Source: Centrapalus pauciflorus
Taxonomy: Eukaryota; Streptophyta; Magnoliopsida; Asterales; Asteraceae
NCBI GenBank assembly: GCA_020465985.1
Contig: JAANYP010006962.1
Location: 1-64,000 of the forward strand
Direction: 5' to 3'
Length of the DNA stretch: 64,000 nt
Part shown: piece by piece, positions 10,498 through 24,056 of the stretch
Position numbering within the stretch: the first letter of the stretch is position 1
How the letters are laid out: each line of letters begins with the position of its first letter
Program-made: the position numbers and the translations under genes
The notes under the pieces: generated by a model
Seen by the model: only the letters and a program-made list of their open reading frames with translations
The model's database searches: none
Told to the model about the DNA's origin: nothing

Positions 10498-10827
10498 TTG
10501 CAATAATCAGTCTGAGCTGATTTAATCAATAAGCACTATACATTTTGCTGAAATGAGATTACAACATTTAAGTAAAGTAAAAGATCAGTTTATATATACT
10601 GATTTTGATTACATAAACAACACATGTTTTTATAGAAGTACAACTAATGTACTAATGTATATTACAACTAATGTAAATAAGAAAAGTTACAACAGATGTA
10701 ACAAAGTACAACTAATGTACAAAAGAGTTCAACACTTTGGACTGTTGATTTTGGGAGCAGATAATGGCAGGCCTGTCCAACAGATGGACAACTTCCATTC
10801 TTCACTTACTCAGATAGTCGGTGGACT
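10498..10827. other. Non-coding end of second Copia copy
   Basis: AT-rich, with a run of ACTAATGTAC-like words at about 10620-10730. No coding content is visible. It would be the region between the env-like ORF and the 3' LTR of the second copy. Confidence 0.5.
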
Positions 10828-11445
10828 TCACTCCAGTGGTGGTGGTCCTTCAAACATTTTTTCAAGTTCATCCCTTGTTTCCTCCAGATCTTGAATTTCA
10901 ACTCTGAGGATCATAAACTTGGGATCTTGAAGTTCACATTTTTCATAAAAGCCTCTAAGCTGGTCCCAGACGGCTGCTCTCCACCTGCTGGATTGACTGA
11001 ATGAAGTTGCAAGTCTGAAGGCTGCAAGCTGTCTCAGATCCACCTTGTATAGATCTGATGCTCTCTGAAAGCACTTCTTCTGTGTTAAGGGATCTACAAA
11101 GAATGTCCCCAACTCAGGTTCTTCAATTATTTTGCCTTCTTCAAACTCTACTCTACTGGCAGGCTGTAGTCAACTCCTTTGATTTCAACAGCATAATCAC
11201 CTTGTTCAATCAAGATGAGGAGTTCCTCCAGCTCAGAATCCTTTTTGGTCCTCCTGGCCTTTATCTTGGGGTAAGTCACAGAGACACCCTCACTTAATTC
11301 TTTTGAGATCAGGCCAAGATCTTTCACTCTCTCCATTAGCTTCTTAACATATGCCCTGATAGTCTTAGCCGCTTCTGACTTAGACTGGCTCAGGGCAACT
11401 GCCAGCTTAACCCATTCCCTGTACCCCATTTGGGCAAATTTTGAC
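10828..11445 (-). pseudogene. Remnant of env-like ORF C-terminus, second tandem Copia copy
   Basis: Two adjoining frames (11429-11148 and 11112-10828) read as one protein apart from a frameshift and stop near 11148. The protein is helical and charged (AVALSQSKSEAAKTIRAYVK, then FSQSSRWRAAVWDQLRGFYE, then LRVEIQDLEETRDELEKMFE) and ends about 340 bases before the polypurine tract. Coding character stops abruptly near 11445, where stops appear on the upstream side. I infer that it is the C-terminal part of the SIRE env-like ORF, because it lies between such an ORF's expected place and an LTR. I see no part of Copia1's own copy to compare it with. Confidence 0.55.
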
Positions 11446-13559
<2,114 letters not shown>

Positions 13560-13590
13560 CACTCATGTAATACATAGGTCAGTAGACTAG
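13560..13590 (+). mobile_element. Helitron 3' end
   Basis: The stem CATGTAATACAT is followed about 10 bases later by the terminal CTAG, with T as the next base. This is the Helitron 3' pattern of a hairpin followed by CTRR at an AT target. It abuts the next Helitron-like unit directly. Confidence 0.6.
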
Positions 13591-15619
13591 TATATTAATA
13601 AAATAAGATAATTTTGTCACATGTCACACTCCGGTGACATCTCAATTTAATTTTCCCGCCTATTTTAATACCATAATTTTTTTTTCCTAATATTAAGGAA
13701 AGTAAGATTTATAACTCAAATTATCTTTCATAAATTATTTGTTGTATTTAATTTTCATATTATTAAAATATTTAATAAATCTCTCTCTCTATATATAGTT
13801 AAAAATCTATGAGTAAACATATTAATCCAATCAATAAAATTTTTGTTTATCTGTATTTTATGTATTTTAATTTCATTTGTTTATATGATTTTGATAACTT
13901 ATATATTGAGTTTTAATATTAGCATTTAATTATTATAAATTTATAATCGTAATACACTAATTTAATTTTATATTTAGTTCTAAGAAATTATTTTATAAAT
14001 TGTAACACCCTCGAACTAACCTCAAATGCCACGTAAATAACACATCATCTGCGACATAATATAATAATCCCTACACTATTCCCAAAGCACATACGAGAAA
14101 ACCTGATAATTTTAAAACATTAATTATACAATAAACAGTCACGGATATCCCTGAATATCACGACTATCCAAAGTGTATATATATACTACAGTCCACAAAA
14201 TATAACTACCCCTACACGGGGTAGCTCTCAAGTAGATATAACAGCAAACCTACTTCGGTCCAGCAGGCCTACTAACGCTCCGATCACCTGAGACACACAC
14301 ATCAACACACAAAGGTCAGCTAAAGCTGGTGAGAATGCAAGGGTTAGCGTACGATTATAAAACTCAATAAGATAAATAAACTCGATAATAAAACGTTCAG
14401 CGTTCTCTATTGAACAAGTATATGAGATCCCACAAAGTAGCTCAGATAGGCACTCAGCTCGTGTGGACGAATCCACGTATCCAAATCCTTAGATCGCACA
14501 AAACAGTCATCATGACTCAAAGGGAATCGGGAGCGACCCAACCCCTGCCCAGCCGTACGGTTTAGTATCTCGATAGCTCAAGTGTCTCAAATCTCATATA
14601 ATAAAACAAAGATCACAATAGTCTAGTAATACATGCATGATAGTATCTCAATAAAAAGCTCGTAATAAAACTCATAATAATCTCGTAAAAAGCTCAATAA
14701 AAGATCATGCAAGTATAAATAAATAATCGTACAGGTATCTCAAGAAAAACGTACAAACTCACCTGCCTAGCTAGCTATACTATTCGGTCTCGGTTCCCTG
14801 CCCTTTCCCGACCCTATCAACCCGAAACCCTAAAATCACAACATGTAACTCAATATCACAATCTCAACCCAACGACTCTATAAACAATTCCCAACAACTC
14901 ACACGACCCCAAAGACCCAAACACACGACTCACAGAACCCAAAAACCCAACCCGAAACCCCGCCGCATCTCGACCGCATTGACCATCGCGGTCGCGGTCG
15001 CCGTCGCGCTCACTTCAAATCGCCTGCGATCGCTCAAGAACATCGCAGCCCGCGATCAAGGGATCCCGGCCGCGCTCACGGTCGAACAGCAGCAGGTCTG
15101 CTCTGTTCTTGCACAGCCAGGGGATTAATCCCCAATCATCATTTCAACTCGATTTTAGCCACAATTATATGCTCGAATTTACTCAATAACACACACAAAC
15201 TTAATTCATCCAATAAACACTAATCAACAACATTCAATCCGCGAATTTAAGCCCATATTTACCTCAATATTCAAGGAAGATGATGATGAAGGAATTTGGA
15301 AGCTTCAATCCAATTCAGATCTTCAATTAAAGATGTTGTTCACTGCTGGAGCTTCAAAACACACACACACACAACACACTTTAATCTGAGTTTTTAGATA
15401 TGGAAGAATGAAAGCAAACACCCAAAGAGCTCCCTTTTTATACGTTTTGGACTAAAACTCGGTCCGGCACCCAATGTCCAATCCCAACCTCAAAAATACA
15501 AATTTATATCACTGGGTCCCAAATTAAAATTATTAACCAATGAAATAATTCCACGTACCTATCCCAAAAGTGGGATGTTACATAAATATATTGCATGTAA
15601 TACATGGGCAAATAACTAG
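13591..15619 (+). mobile_element. Helitron-like unit carrying a solo LTR
   Basis: It begins ATATTAATAAAATAAG next to the previous CTAG. Without the LTR at 14001-15582 it is about 450 bp. It ends with the hairpin CATGTAATACATG and the terminal CTAG at 15616-15619, followed by T. The 5' TC is not evident, so the exact left end is uncertain. A CACATGTCACAC word lies near the 5' end. It is non-autonomous, with no Rep/helicase. Confidence 0.6.
14001..15582 (-). mobile_element. Solo Gypsy-type LTR with TSD TAAAT
   Basis: In plus orientation it starts TGTAACACCC and ends GGGATGTTACA. It is flanked by TAAAT at 13996-14000 and 15583-15587. No internal region is present. The ends and the GC-rich block at about 14960-15100 (GCGGTCGCGGTCGCC, CGCGATC) are like the LTRs of GypB and of 27063-28530, so I assign it to a related family and the same orientation. 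Confidence 0.93.
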
Positions 15620-16031
15620 TATATTAATAAAGCAAAATAATTCATGATACGTGTTATTTTCTAAGCTCTTCTAATATTTGTTTTTCCGTCCATTTTTATA
15701 ACTTTTTCATTTAATTTATATAATTGTTTTATAAAGAAACTAAAAGACTACTAATATAATTAAATGATTTTAAATACTATCTAAATTTAACCTCTAATTT
15801 ACCTAATATGTTTTATCTAGAATTATATAATTGGTTTATACAACAATTTTTTTTGATTTTAAACTTTAAATTAAATGTTACACGCTGATCATATTTATAA
15901 TTTATAAATAATAATAAATGAATAAATTTATTCATTTCTCGTGATGCCATGTGTCATTACCAGCAATTGACACGTGACAAACCATATTATAGGAAAAACA
16001 AATAATATACAATCATATCTTTCTAAATTTA

Positions 16032-16606
16032 TGTAACACCCTCCTTTCCCGCACAAATGCCACGTCATTGGCAATACACAGGTGGCAATAACACATATCA
16101 TTAACACAACACACGTCAGAGGATGCTACAAATCACTACTAATCAAAATTTTTGCACAAAAGGTTAATATAGTAATCGCAGTTCGTACAGACAACAACCC
16201 TAACTATCACAAGCGGTACAAATCTAACTAACACACAAAAGCAGACACGAAGATCACCAAGTCCCAGTCCAGCGAGCACAGCTACCGATCTCCTCTCCGA
16301 TTCTCTGAACATGGTAGACTCGAATACGTAAGCTTGGAAGCTCGTGAGTACGCGAGAGTTAGACGCTGCAGCATAAACACATAGCACACATATACGCATA
16401 ACACCTACACACATGGCAATCTCTATCCCTGTCCATGGCAATCAACAACATAACTCAGGTATGAACACACAACATGAGATCCGAAGCCCTGCACACACAA
16501 TCACTAAGGGGACCCTACCCCGGCTAACGACCGCACACAGCTGTGGTTAGCTAAAACCCTGTAGCACGGGCGCAAACCGACTACAGGCGCTGCCGTGTAT
16601 ACATAG
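16032..16606 (-). repeat. GypB LTR fragment A
   Basis: It matches 19238 to about 19795 of the full LTR from TGTAACACCC onward. Similarity ends near GCTGCCGTG, where the sequence turns into gag. Confidence 0.88.
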
Positions 16607-17032
16607 CTCGAACACAGCCATGAATTGATCCTACGTCATCGCATAAGCTGCAGAAGATGTCATTGTTGACTCAATAGATTTCCACCACTGGGATGTCCCT
16701 CCCCTCAGCAAATAAGTTGCATACCCCACCATTTTTTTCGCATCCACGTGCGCAACTCGAAAGGCAGCCTCCATCTCACGCTCCCATACCATAGCCACCG
16801 CCTCCGAACTGGGGTGGAGCTCCTGTCATAAAGTTCTTAAAGGACCCACCCCTCTGTGTAGTAGACGACGATATACCTACTCCCAAATCAGTCCCTGTCA
16901 CTAGAGTCTCTAGCCCCGGACCCAGACCCTGCTGACAGTAGAACTACATCAAGACCTCAAAAGCTCTAACTTGCGGATAAACTCATTACCCGTTGGTTTA
17001 GCTGCCCCAGATCCCTCACCCTGATCTGCCAT
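16607..17032 (-). pseudogene. GypB gag N-terminal fragment
   Basis: It corresponds to 18600-19050 of the second unit and starts at an ATG at 17032 (MADQGEGSG). It carries a small internal deletion relative to the other copy (near 16795) and a changed stretch near 16735. It is cut off at the end of fragment A, after the segment equivalent to FELQYIPRDE. It is the coding start of a Ty3/Gypsy gag, here not translatable. Confidence 0.82.
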
Positions 17033-17204
17033 ATTAATTTGCACAAACCGAAGCAATTAAGAACAACAAATAGGTCACCCAGCGTTATACAATAAGCTAG
17101 GTCAGTTAATTCCACTAATATCAAACTCAAGGAAGAGTCCCCCAAGGATCTGAACAAGGTTCTAGTTAAGCATCCACTAATGATACTCAGACTTTAAACC
17201 ACAA

Positions 17205-17216
17205 GCTCTGATACCA
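17205..17216 (-). other. GypB primer binding site, unit 1
   Basis: TGGTATCAGAGC on the minus strand, three bases from the LTR start at 17220. It fits the initiator-Met tRNA. Confidence 0.92.
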
Positions 17217-17219
17217 TCA

Positions 17220-17715
17220 TGCAACACCCTCCTTTCTCGCACAAATGTCACGTCATTTGCAATAAACAGGCGACAATAATGCATATCATCTACACAACAC
17301 ACATCAGAGGATGCTACAAATCACTGCTAATTAAAACTTTTGCACAAAAGGTTAATACAGCAATCGCAGTTCGTATAGACAACAACCCTAACTATCACAA
17401 GCAGTACAAATCTGACTAACACACAAAAGCGGACACGAAGATCCCCAAGTCCCAGTCCAGCGAGCATAGCTACCGATCCCCTCTCTGATTCCCTGAACAT
17501 GGTAGACTTGAATACGTAAGCTTAGAAGCTCGTGAGTACGCGAGGGTTAGACGCTGCGGCATATACACATAGCACACATATACGCATAGAACCTACAGAC
17601 AAGGCAATCTCTATCCCTGTCCTAGGCAATCAACAACATAACTCAGGTATGAACACACAGCATGAGATCCGAAGCCCTGCACACACAATCACTGAGTGGA
17701 CCGTTACCCGGCATA
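17220..17715 (-). repeat. GypB LTR fragment B
   Basis: It starts TGCAACACCC (one change from the family) and follows the full LTR for about 495 bases to CCCGGC. It then breaks into the 3' part of gag. Confidence 0.86.
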
Positions 17716-19050
17716 CGTACCCGAAATAACATCAGTAGCATCCCGAGCATCCTCAGCACTCGCCTGAAATACCCGACCTCGTGCCCTAGTATCATGACGA
17801 CTGGATGATGACGGCTCCGCCCAGGCCCTACTAGAACTGGCCCCCTACACTGCTGGTCTCGGCTCTGAACAATCCCTCACTCTGTGCCCCGACCTCCCAC
17901 AACGGAAGCATAACGGCTCCGGAACAGTACACCGTGGTGGCAGCATGCCCCCATTGGCCGCATTGGTAGCATCTGGGCGTATCTGGCGCACACGACCCAC
18001 TGTGGCGATGATGACACCTCGGGCACTCCCGATCCTCCATTGAACTATCAACCCTACTACCCCAATCTCGAGACCTCTGTCCCTTGCTGCTCTAACCCTG
18101 CTCACTGTACCGTGAACTCTGCCTCTAACTCTGACTGTCTGATCGCTGACTCTGTGTCGGTCCGCTCGATCTCCGATCCCCACACCTGTCTCTGTGCCTC
18201 TCTCGTCTATCTCTCGAACTCTGACTTGAATGTCGTCGCTGGTCTGACAGCCGCTCCATGGAAGTTTCTCTGGGACGCCTCCAATCACTCGAGGACCGCT
18301 CAGGAGTCCTCGCACGTCGGTGCTGGGAAGACGTCTGCTCCCTCTGCTTGGCTATCTCCCTCTCCCTTATGTGGGCCATCTCTAACGCTCTAGCGAAGAT
18401 AGGTGTCTCGTGCAGTCCAATGAACTCTCTAATGTCTGCTCATAGTCCATCAATAAACATATCAGCCTTTCGCTGCTCCGTGTCAATATGTTGGGTGGCA
18501 AACTACGAATACTCGTTGAATCGGTCAACACACTGCTGCACCGTCATCTCGCCCTGCTGTAGATGAAGGAATCACCGCTCCATCTCTCGCCTCTCATCTC
18601 TGGGAATATACTGCAGCTCGAACATAGCCCTGAACTGATCCCACGTCATTGCATAAGCTACAGAAGATGTCATTACCGACTCAATAGATTTCCACCACTG
18701 GGATGCCCCTCCCCTCAGCAAATAAGTTGCATACCCCACCATGTCCCTCGGACCCACGTGCGCAACTCGAAAGGCAACCTCTATCTCACACTCCCATGCC
18801 ATAGCCATCCCTGGCTCACCACCGCCTCTGAACTGGGGTGGAGCTCCTTTCATAAACTCTTTAAAGGACCACCCCTCTGTGTAGTAGACGATGATGCACC
18901 TGCTCCCGAATCAGTCACTGGAGTCTCCGGACCCGGACCCGGACCCTGCTGACGGTAGAACTGCGTCAAGACCTCTAGAAGCTCTAACTTGCGGATAAAC
19001 TCATCACCCGTTGATTTAACTGCCCCAGATCCCTCACCCTGATCTGCCAT
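17716..19050 (-). pseudogene. GypB gag, nearly complete but frameshifted
   Basis: The start is the ATG at 19050 (MADQGEGSG), 170 bases from the primer site. A capsid-like segment at 18853-18572 includes SQWWKSIESV and AMTWDQFRAMFELQYIPRDE, the Retrotrans_gag pattern. A basic Arg/Ser-rich part follows at 18379-18125. Zinc-knuckle sequence lies near 18030-17850: CPRCHHRHSGSC and CYQCGQWGH in one frame, CFRCGRSGHRVRDC in another. The frame changes at least three times. The C-terminus runs into the LTR fragment. The family is Ty3/Gypsy with initiator-Met priming; the lineage is not certain. Confidence 0.85.
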
Positions 19051-19222
19051 ATTAATCTGCACAAACCGAAGAAATTAAGAACAACAAATAGGTCACCCAG
19101 CGTTATACAATAAGCTAGGTCAGTTAGTTCCACTAATATCAATCTCAAGGAAGAGTCCCCCAAGGATCTGAACAAGGTTCAAGTTAAACATCCACTAATG
19201 ATACTCAGACTTCAAACCACAA

Positions 19223-19234
19223 GCTCTAATACCA
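19223..19234 (-). other. GypB primer binding site, unit 2
   Basis: TGGTATTAGAGC on the minus strand, with one change from the initiator-Met site seen in unit 1. Confidence 0.88.
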
Positions 19235-19237
19235 TCA

Positions 19238-20951
19238 CGTAACACCCTCCTTTCCCGCACAAATGCCACGTCATTTGCAATACACAGGTGGCAATAACAC
19301 ATATCATCTACACAACACACGTCAGAGGATGCTACAAATCACTGCTAATTAAAACTTTTGCACAAAAGGTTTATACAGTAATCGCATTTCGTATAGACAA
19401 CAACCCTAACTATCACAAGCAGTTTAAATCTGACTAACACAAAAAAGCAAACACGAAGATCCCCAAGTCCAAGTCCAGCGAGCACAGCTACCGATCCCCT
19501 CTCTGATTCCCTGAACATGGTAGACTCGAATACGTAAGCTTGTGAGTACGCGAGGGTTAGACGCTGCAGCATAAACACGTAGCACACATATACGCATAGC
19601 ACCTACACACAAGGCAATCTCTATCCATGTCCCTGGCAATCAACAACATAACTCAGGTATGAACACACAGCATGAGATCCGCAGCCCTGCACACACGATC
19701 ACTGAGGGGACCCTTCCCCGGCTAACGACCGCACACAACAGTGGTTAGCTAAAACCCTGTAGCACGGGCGCGAACCGGCTACAGGCCCTGCCGTGGATGC
19801 ACGTTCTAAAGACTGTTAGGGTAGTCAACCCGCGCGATCACCCATCGCGAATCACCGTCCGTATGGAACTATCACGGACCGCGTGGACTGGATCTTATCT
19901 CATGCACATATATCACGAATGTAGGAATGGAATCGTACCTGAGGCTCGCATCCCTGTCTCGTACACAATAGAGAATACACATGCACAATACTAGCTACAT
20001 GCACAATACTAGCTACACAGCTACGACTCGCAAAACGATCGCGCGATTTGGAAAAGACTCGAGTACTCACCTGACTATCAGACAACCCTTCTCAATCCTT
20101 GAACTCTACGACTTCTGATCCGGCTCGCCTCGTTGTCGGCTCGTTCCTGTAATAACGCAAAAATCCCAATTGTTAACCCGGCCCAACAAACACAGATACA
20201 CATAACAACTCATACACTGACCACATAACTGAATCATACCCAAGAAGCAACCCCAACCGACCCCCAAACCCAAAACAGAACCCGGCCCAACACAGCAGAT
20301 TGCGGCCCGCGCTCCCCCTTCATCACGATCGCGCCCAGGATGGTCGCGTCGTGACCGCGCTCCGACGCGCCTGGTTCGTCTCTGTTCGTCGTCTTTGTCT
20401 GTCCAGGAGTTAAAACTCCTCCCACACAAAATCAACACATAATAACTCCTTACAGATCCCATAACCCTCTTTCAGTATTTCACAACATATATATCCGAAT
20501 TTAAGTAACCAAGTCAAGCTTTCTTACCTTGACTCAAGAACACCACAAAGTTGAAGATAAAAGTCAGATTTCAGCAATCAAATCTTGAAGTTGAAAGGTT
20601 TCTTGCTGCTGGAACTCACACACGTACACACACAGTGCGCTTCTTCAGTTCCCAATTAAAGAAAGGAAGAAAATGAAAGCACGTATATATGATTTCCAAT
20701 TTTGGCGGGTTCCGACCCAATAACCCGAACCCGACATCCCATTTTCACAATTAATATCCGCTTAACCTATTTAAATCCACGAACTCATAAACACAAGCAA
20801 TCCTCTAAATTGACGACTCGGCTACACGTAACACACAATCCCGACGCGTATAAATCCACTAATCAGGAAACTATTGGACCATCGCAATATTATTAAATTA
20901 AACATCAACTAAAATAATTACACGCAATTATTCAGAAAACGGGATGTTACA
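19238..20951 (-). repeat. GypB full-length LTR
   Basis: 1714 bp, from CGTAACACCC (first base mutated from T) to GGGATGTTACA. A GC-rich block at about 20280-20400 holds repeated CGCGCTC, GATCGCG and GGTCGCG words. The right end is directly followed by the ATTTA duplication. Confidence 0.93.
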
Positions 20952-21202
20952 ATTTACGTATAATATAGTAAGATTTAAAATCAATTCAAACCAAAAATTC
21001 ATATTTCAATTATAATTAGTTAAAAGATGATACACAAACTCATCACTATTCATGTATATTTAGAAGTCTAAAAAATTATTGCTTATGTCAAATAATAATA
21101 ACATATTTTTTGTATTAAAATTAATAATTTTATGTTTTAATTTTTAATTTATACGTATTTAATACAAACAACTATACATTAAATATCCGCGTAATAAATT
21201 AG

Positions 21203-21811
21203 TACGTAATATTCCAGTAAAAAAAGTAATTATTTAACGGTAAAACTATTGCAATTGGATTTTGTGAAAATTTATCCTAGCACCATATTATCTTCCCATA
21301 CAAACAATTTTACATACGTACGTACACACACATATATAGGATATAGTTTTCATTGAAAGTTAAATATTTGTAAGAAATAAAAAAACAATTCTAACCATAA
21401 ATTTTTGTGTCTTACCCGTTTTTATAATAATTTCTAGTGGGTTCCTTTTGATACAACATTTTTTTGTTGAATTATGAAATAACAAAATGATTCAACAAAT
21501 TTGTACTTTAATACAACGTTCCTCGCTCTTTTCACGAATATTTAACTTTTATTTGAACATACACACAGACACACTAATGATTCAACAAATTTGTACTTTA
21601 ATACAACATTCCTCACTCTTCTCACAAAAATATTTAATGTATGTAAAATTTTTTTAAGGTGATATCTTCTATGTAAATTATTAATGTATTCTATACAAAT
21701 ACAACGATAACAATTTACTAGTACCACAATAACAATATTCTACGTAGATACAAACTAGCTACAATCAATTGTGTATAGAATATCATGTATTCTATATATA
21801 ACAATAACAAA
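21203..21811. other. AT-rich spacer with a local tandem duplication
   Basis: A segment of about 57 bases beginning ATGATTCAACAAATTTGTAC occurs at about 21486-21542 and again at 21578-21634, a period of about 92. The rest shows nothing recognisable. Confidence 0.8.
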
Positions 21812-22330
21812 TCTATTCTATATATATACTATTAAAAAAGTAACTATACTCAACTCTTATGAAGCCACGTGTCATCGCCATGAATCGACATGTGGCATTT
21901 ATAGTTTTAAAAAATATTAAATAAATTTAACTTATATCTATTCATATCTAATATAATTTACTTTTAAATTCAAATCAAATCAAATCCAACAAAATCTAAT
22001 ACTCTAATAACTTATTACTTATAATATAATATAATAAAAGTTTAAAATATTTTAAAAAATAATTACTATTCATGTGTGTGTAGAATTATACAAAATTAAT
22101 AGGTCATAATAAATAATAATATCATTATTATATATATTTGTTTAAAAATAATATTTATATTATTACATTTTAGTTTATTATATTTTATATATATTAAAAA
22201 TATCCACGTAATACGCGAGTAATAAACTAGTTACTAGTATTACAATAAACAATATTCTACATAGATACAAACTAGCTACAATCAATTCGGTATAAAATAC
22301 TATTTATTATATATAAAGTATCATGTATCT
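21718..22330 (+). repeat. Direct repeats flanking a Helitron
   Basis: A segment of about 80 bases (ACAATATTCTACGTAGATAC, then ACTAGCTACAATCAATT) is present at about 21718-21800. It recurs at about 22231-22330, immediately after the Helitron terminus. The copies are diverged. Confidence 0.75.
21812..22230 (+). mobile_element. Short non-autonomous Helitron
   Basis: It starts TCTATTCTATATATATACT after an A. Near the 5' end is the inverted pair CCACGTGTCA / GACATGTGG. It ends with CCACGTAATACGCG and the terminal CTAG, followed by T. This fits A/T target insertion, a 5' TC, and a hairpin plus CTRR at the 3' end. There is no coding region in its 419 bp. Confidence 0.72.
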
Positions 22331-22983
22331 ATAAAAATACAAACCAAGTCTAGATAGAATACATAAAGACATGAACCATCAAAGACACACCCATCAAGAA
22401 CCTCCGACGAAATGATGAACATAATCTATGTAGATAGTCAAGAATTCTATGTAGAGTATCACGTATAATATCAAATTATCGCAGACGAACTAAATTTGTG
22501 GATCACAAAAATCGTTTTCTAACAAAACACTTGGTATACAACTTATACAAACAAAAACTTGTGAATCATAAACAAAAACATTTTAACAAAAAAACATTTA
22601 TATAACTATTACATTCATACTAGATCTAATATCTTACAAAGAATCTTCATTCCTTGACGGTCAGACTTTCAAATCGTCATTTTTCATGGCCATCGAACTT
22701 CCAAAATCGTGTAATATAAAGATGAGAAGAAAGAGACAATCAGGGGCTGTTGTAGGTGGCGGCGAATGGCGGTGGGTGCGGCGGCCTGATCAGGGTTGGA
22801 GTGGTAGTTTGGAGTCTTGAGAAAGTGAGAGACAAAGGAAAAGAGGAGTCAAATTTTTTTAGGATTACAAATGAATGGACAGAATTTTTAAGGTTATAAA
22901 TAAGAGAGATAATTTTTTTTTTTTCAAAAACTATCATTTAGTTTTTAGGTTCTAACAAATATTTAGGTTCTTAGAAGAACCCA

Positions 22984-22984
<1 letters not shown>
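22331..22984. other. AT-rich DNA, nothing recognised
   Basis: Short variants of TATCATGTAT and ATTCTATGTAGA recur. A GGCGGCGAATGGCGGTGGGTG stretch near 22757 is the only GC-rich part. A 65-codon frame there has no recognisable domain and I do not call it. Confidence 0.6.

Positions 22985-23066
<82 letters not shown>
22985..23066. repeat. (CT)n(TA)n compound microsatellite
   Basis: About 20 CT units with one interruption, then about 21 TA units, leading straight into MITE copy 2. Confidence 0.95.
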
Positions 23067-23069
<3 letters not shown>

Positions 23070-23429
23070 CAAGTGAGTACCACCCATTATGCAGCGCACC
23101 AGAAGGTTCCACCATTAAAAGTATTTTTTTTGAAATTTTTTTCATGAACATGTTTTAATTAACATTACACAGATGATATACAAATTTCATGCAAATTCGA
23201 AAACTTTAAGTGCATGAAATCACGCATCACATAAATGCACGTTCACATACATTGAAAATTATGTAAGTGTACGTTCACTTTTTAGGAGCTAGGAGATGTG
23301 AATGCACGTGAAATTTACATATGATCTTCATAATGTTAATTAAAACATATTTATGAAAAAAAAATTAAAAAGGTTTTTTTAAAGATGATACCTTCTGGTG
23401 CGCTGCATGATAGGTGGTAGTCTCTCGAT

Positions 23430-23431
<2 letters not shown>
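23067..23431. mobile_element. Foldback MITE, copy 2, inserted in (TA)n
   Basis: It is clearly the same family as 12007-12386, with the same terminal GCAGCGCACCAGAAGG and inverted CCTTCTGGTGCGCTGC, the same internal long inverted repeat, the same end word CTCTCGATCCAT, and (TA)n on both sides. Confidence 0.9.

Positions 23432-23522
<91 letters not shown>
23432..23522. repeat. (TA)n microsatellite
   Basis: About 45 TA units bordering MITE copy 2. Confidence 0.97.
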
Positions 23523-23524
<2 letters not shown>

Positions 23525-23614
23525 TTAGAGTGAGTACCACTTAAAATGAGAAGTTAATATTTGTGAAAAATATAAAGAATGTTGTATTAAAGAACAAATT
23601 TATTTAATCACTTT

Positions 23615-23918
23615 CACTACTGGAAATCTGACTTTTACCGATGGAATTTCCGACGGAAAAAATCTCTCGGTATTACCGACGGGTTACCAACAAATTTCTG
23701 ATGGATTGTGTTTATGCAAATTACCGAAGGATTACCGAGGGTATACCGACATAATTACCAACGGAAAAAATCCCTCGCTATTTCGTCGCTAATACCAAGA
23801 GTTTTACGAGGGATTACTAACGGATAAATTTGTTGTCGGTAATCCGTCGGTAAACACGTCTCTCGGTAATCCGTCGGTAACATTCCCTCGGTAAGCACTC
23901 GAAAATCGCTCAGTAGAA
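23615..23918. mobile_element. Short CACTA-type element
   Basis: It begins CACTACTGGAAA, the CACTA terminal form, and then carries many subterminal copies of TACCGACGG / CCGTCGGTAA in both orientations, as in En/Spm-like elements. The right end is degenerate (GCTCAGTAGAA near 23918 where CCAGTAGTG is expected). At about 300 bp it has no transposase. Confidence 0.75.
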
Positions 23919-24056
23919 TATTGTATCAAAAGGAGACTCATCATAAGATAATATAAAATTTGTTGTCGGTAATCCGTCGGTAACAAATTTGTTATGTCAT
24001 GATTCAACAAAAAGTATTGGATCAAAAGGAGACTCATCATAAGATAATATAAAAAG
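23919..24056 (+). repeat. Duplicated CACTA border segment
   Basis: GGAGACTCATCATAAGATAA occurs at about 23930 and again at about 24028. Between the copies lies a repeat of the inner CACTA piece TTTGTTGTCGGTAATCCGTC (also at about 23830). This is a local rearrangement in which CACTA sequence was duplicated outside the element. Confidence 0.75.

Larger units (their letters stand above)
16032..20951 (-). mobile_element. GypB, collapsed tandem Gypsy array
   Basis: The whole block is flanked by the 5-bp duplication ATTTA (16027-16031 and 20952-20956). It contains three LTR starts (16032, 17220, 19238), two primer sites and two gag regions, all on the minus strand. Only the last LTR is full length. 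The first two LTRs break off and run directly into gag sequence. No pol is present. The simplest reading is LTR-body-LTR-body-LTR made by unequal recombination, followed by two deletions each running from LTR into gag. Confidence 0.85.
15620..21202 (+). mobile_element. Helitron-like unit split by GypB
   Basis: It starts at 15620 with the same TATTAATAAA word as the previous unit. It contains an inverted pair GCCATGTGTCA / TGACACGTG near 15945-15980. After the 4.9-kb GypB insertion it ends near 21202 with CCGCGTAATAAATTAG, a degenerate form of the CTAG ending. Net length without GypB is about 650 bp. The 3' hairpin is poor, so this is a weaker call than its neighbours. Confidence 0.48.
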
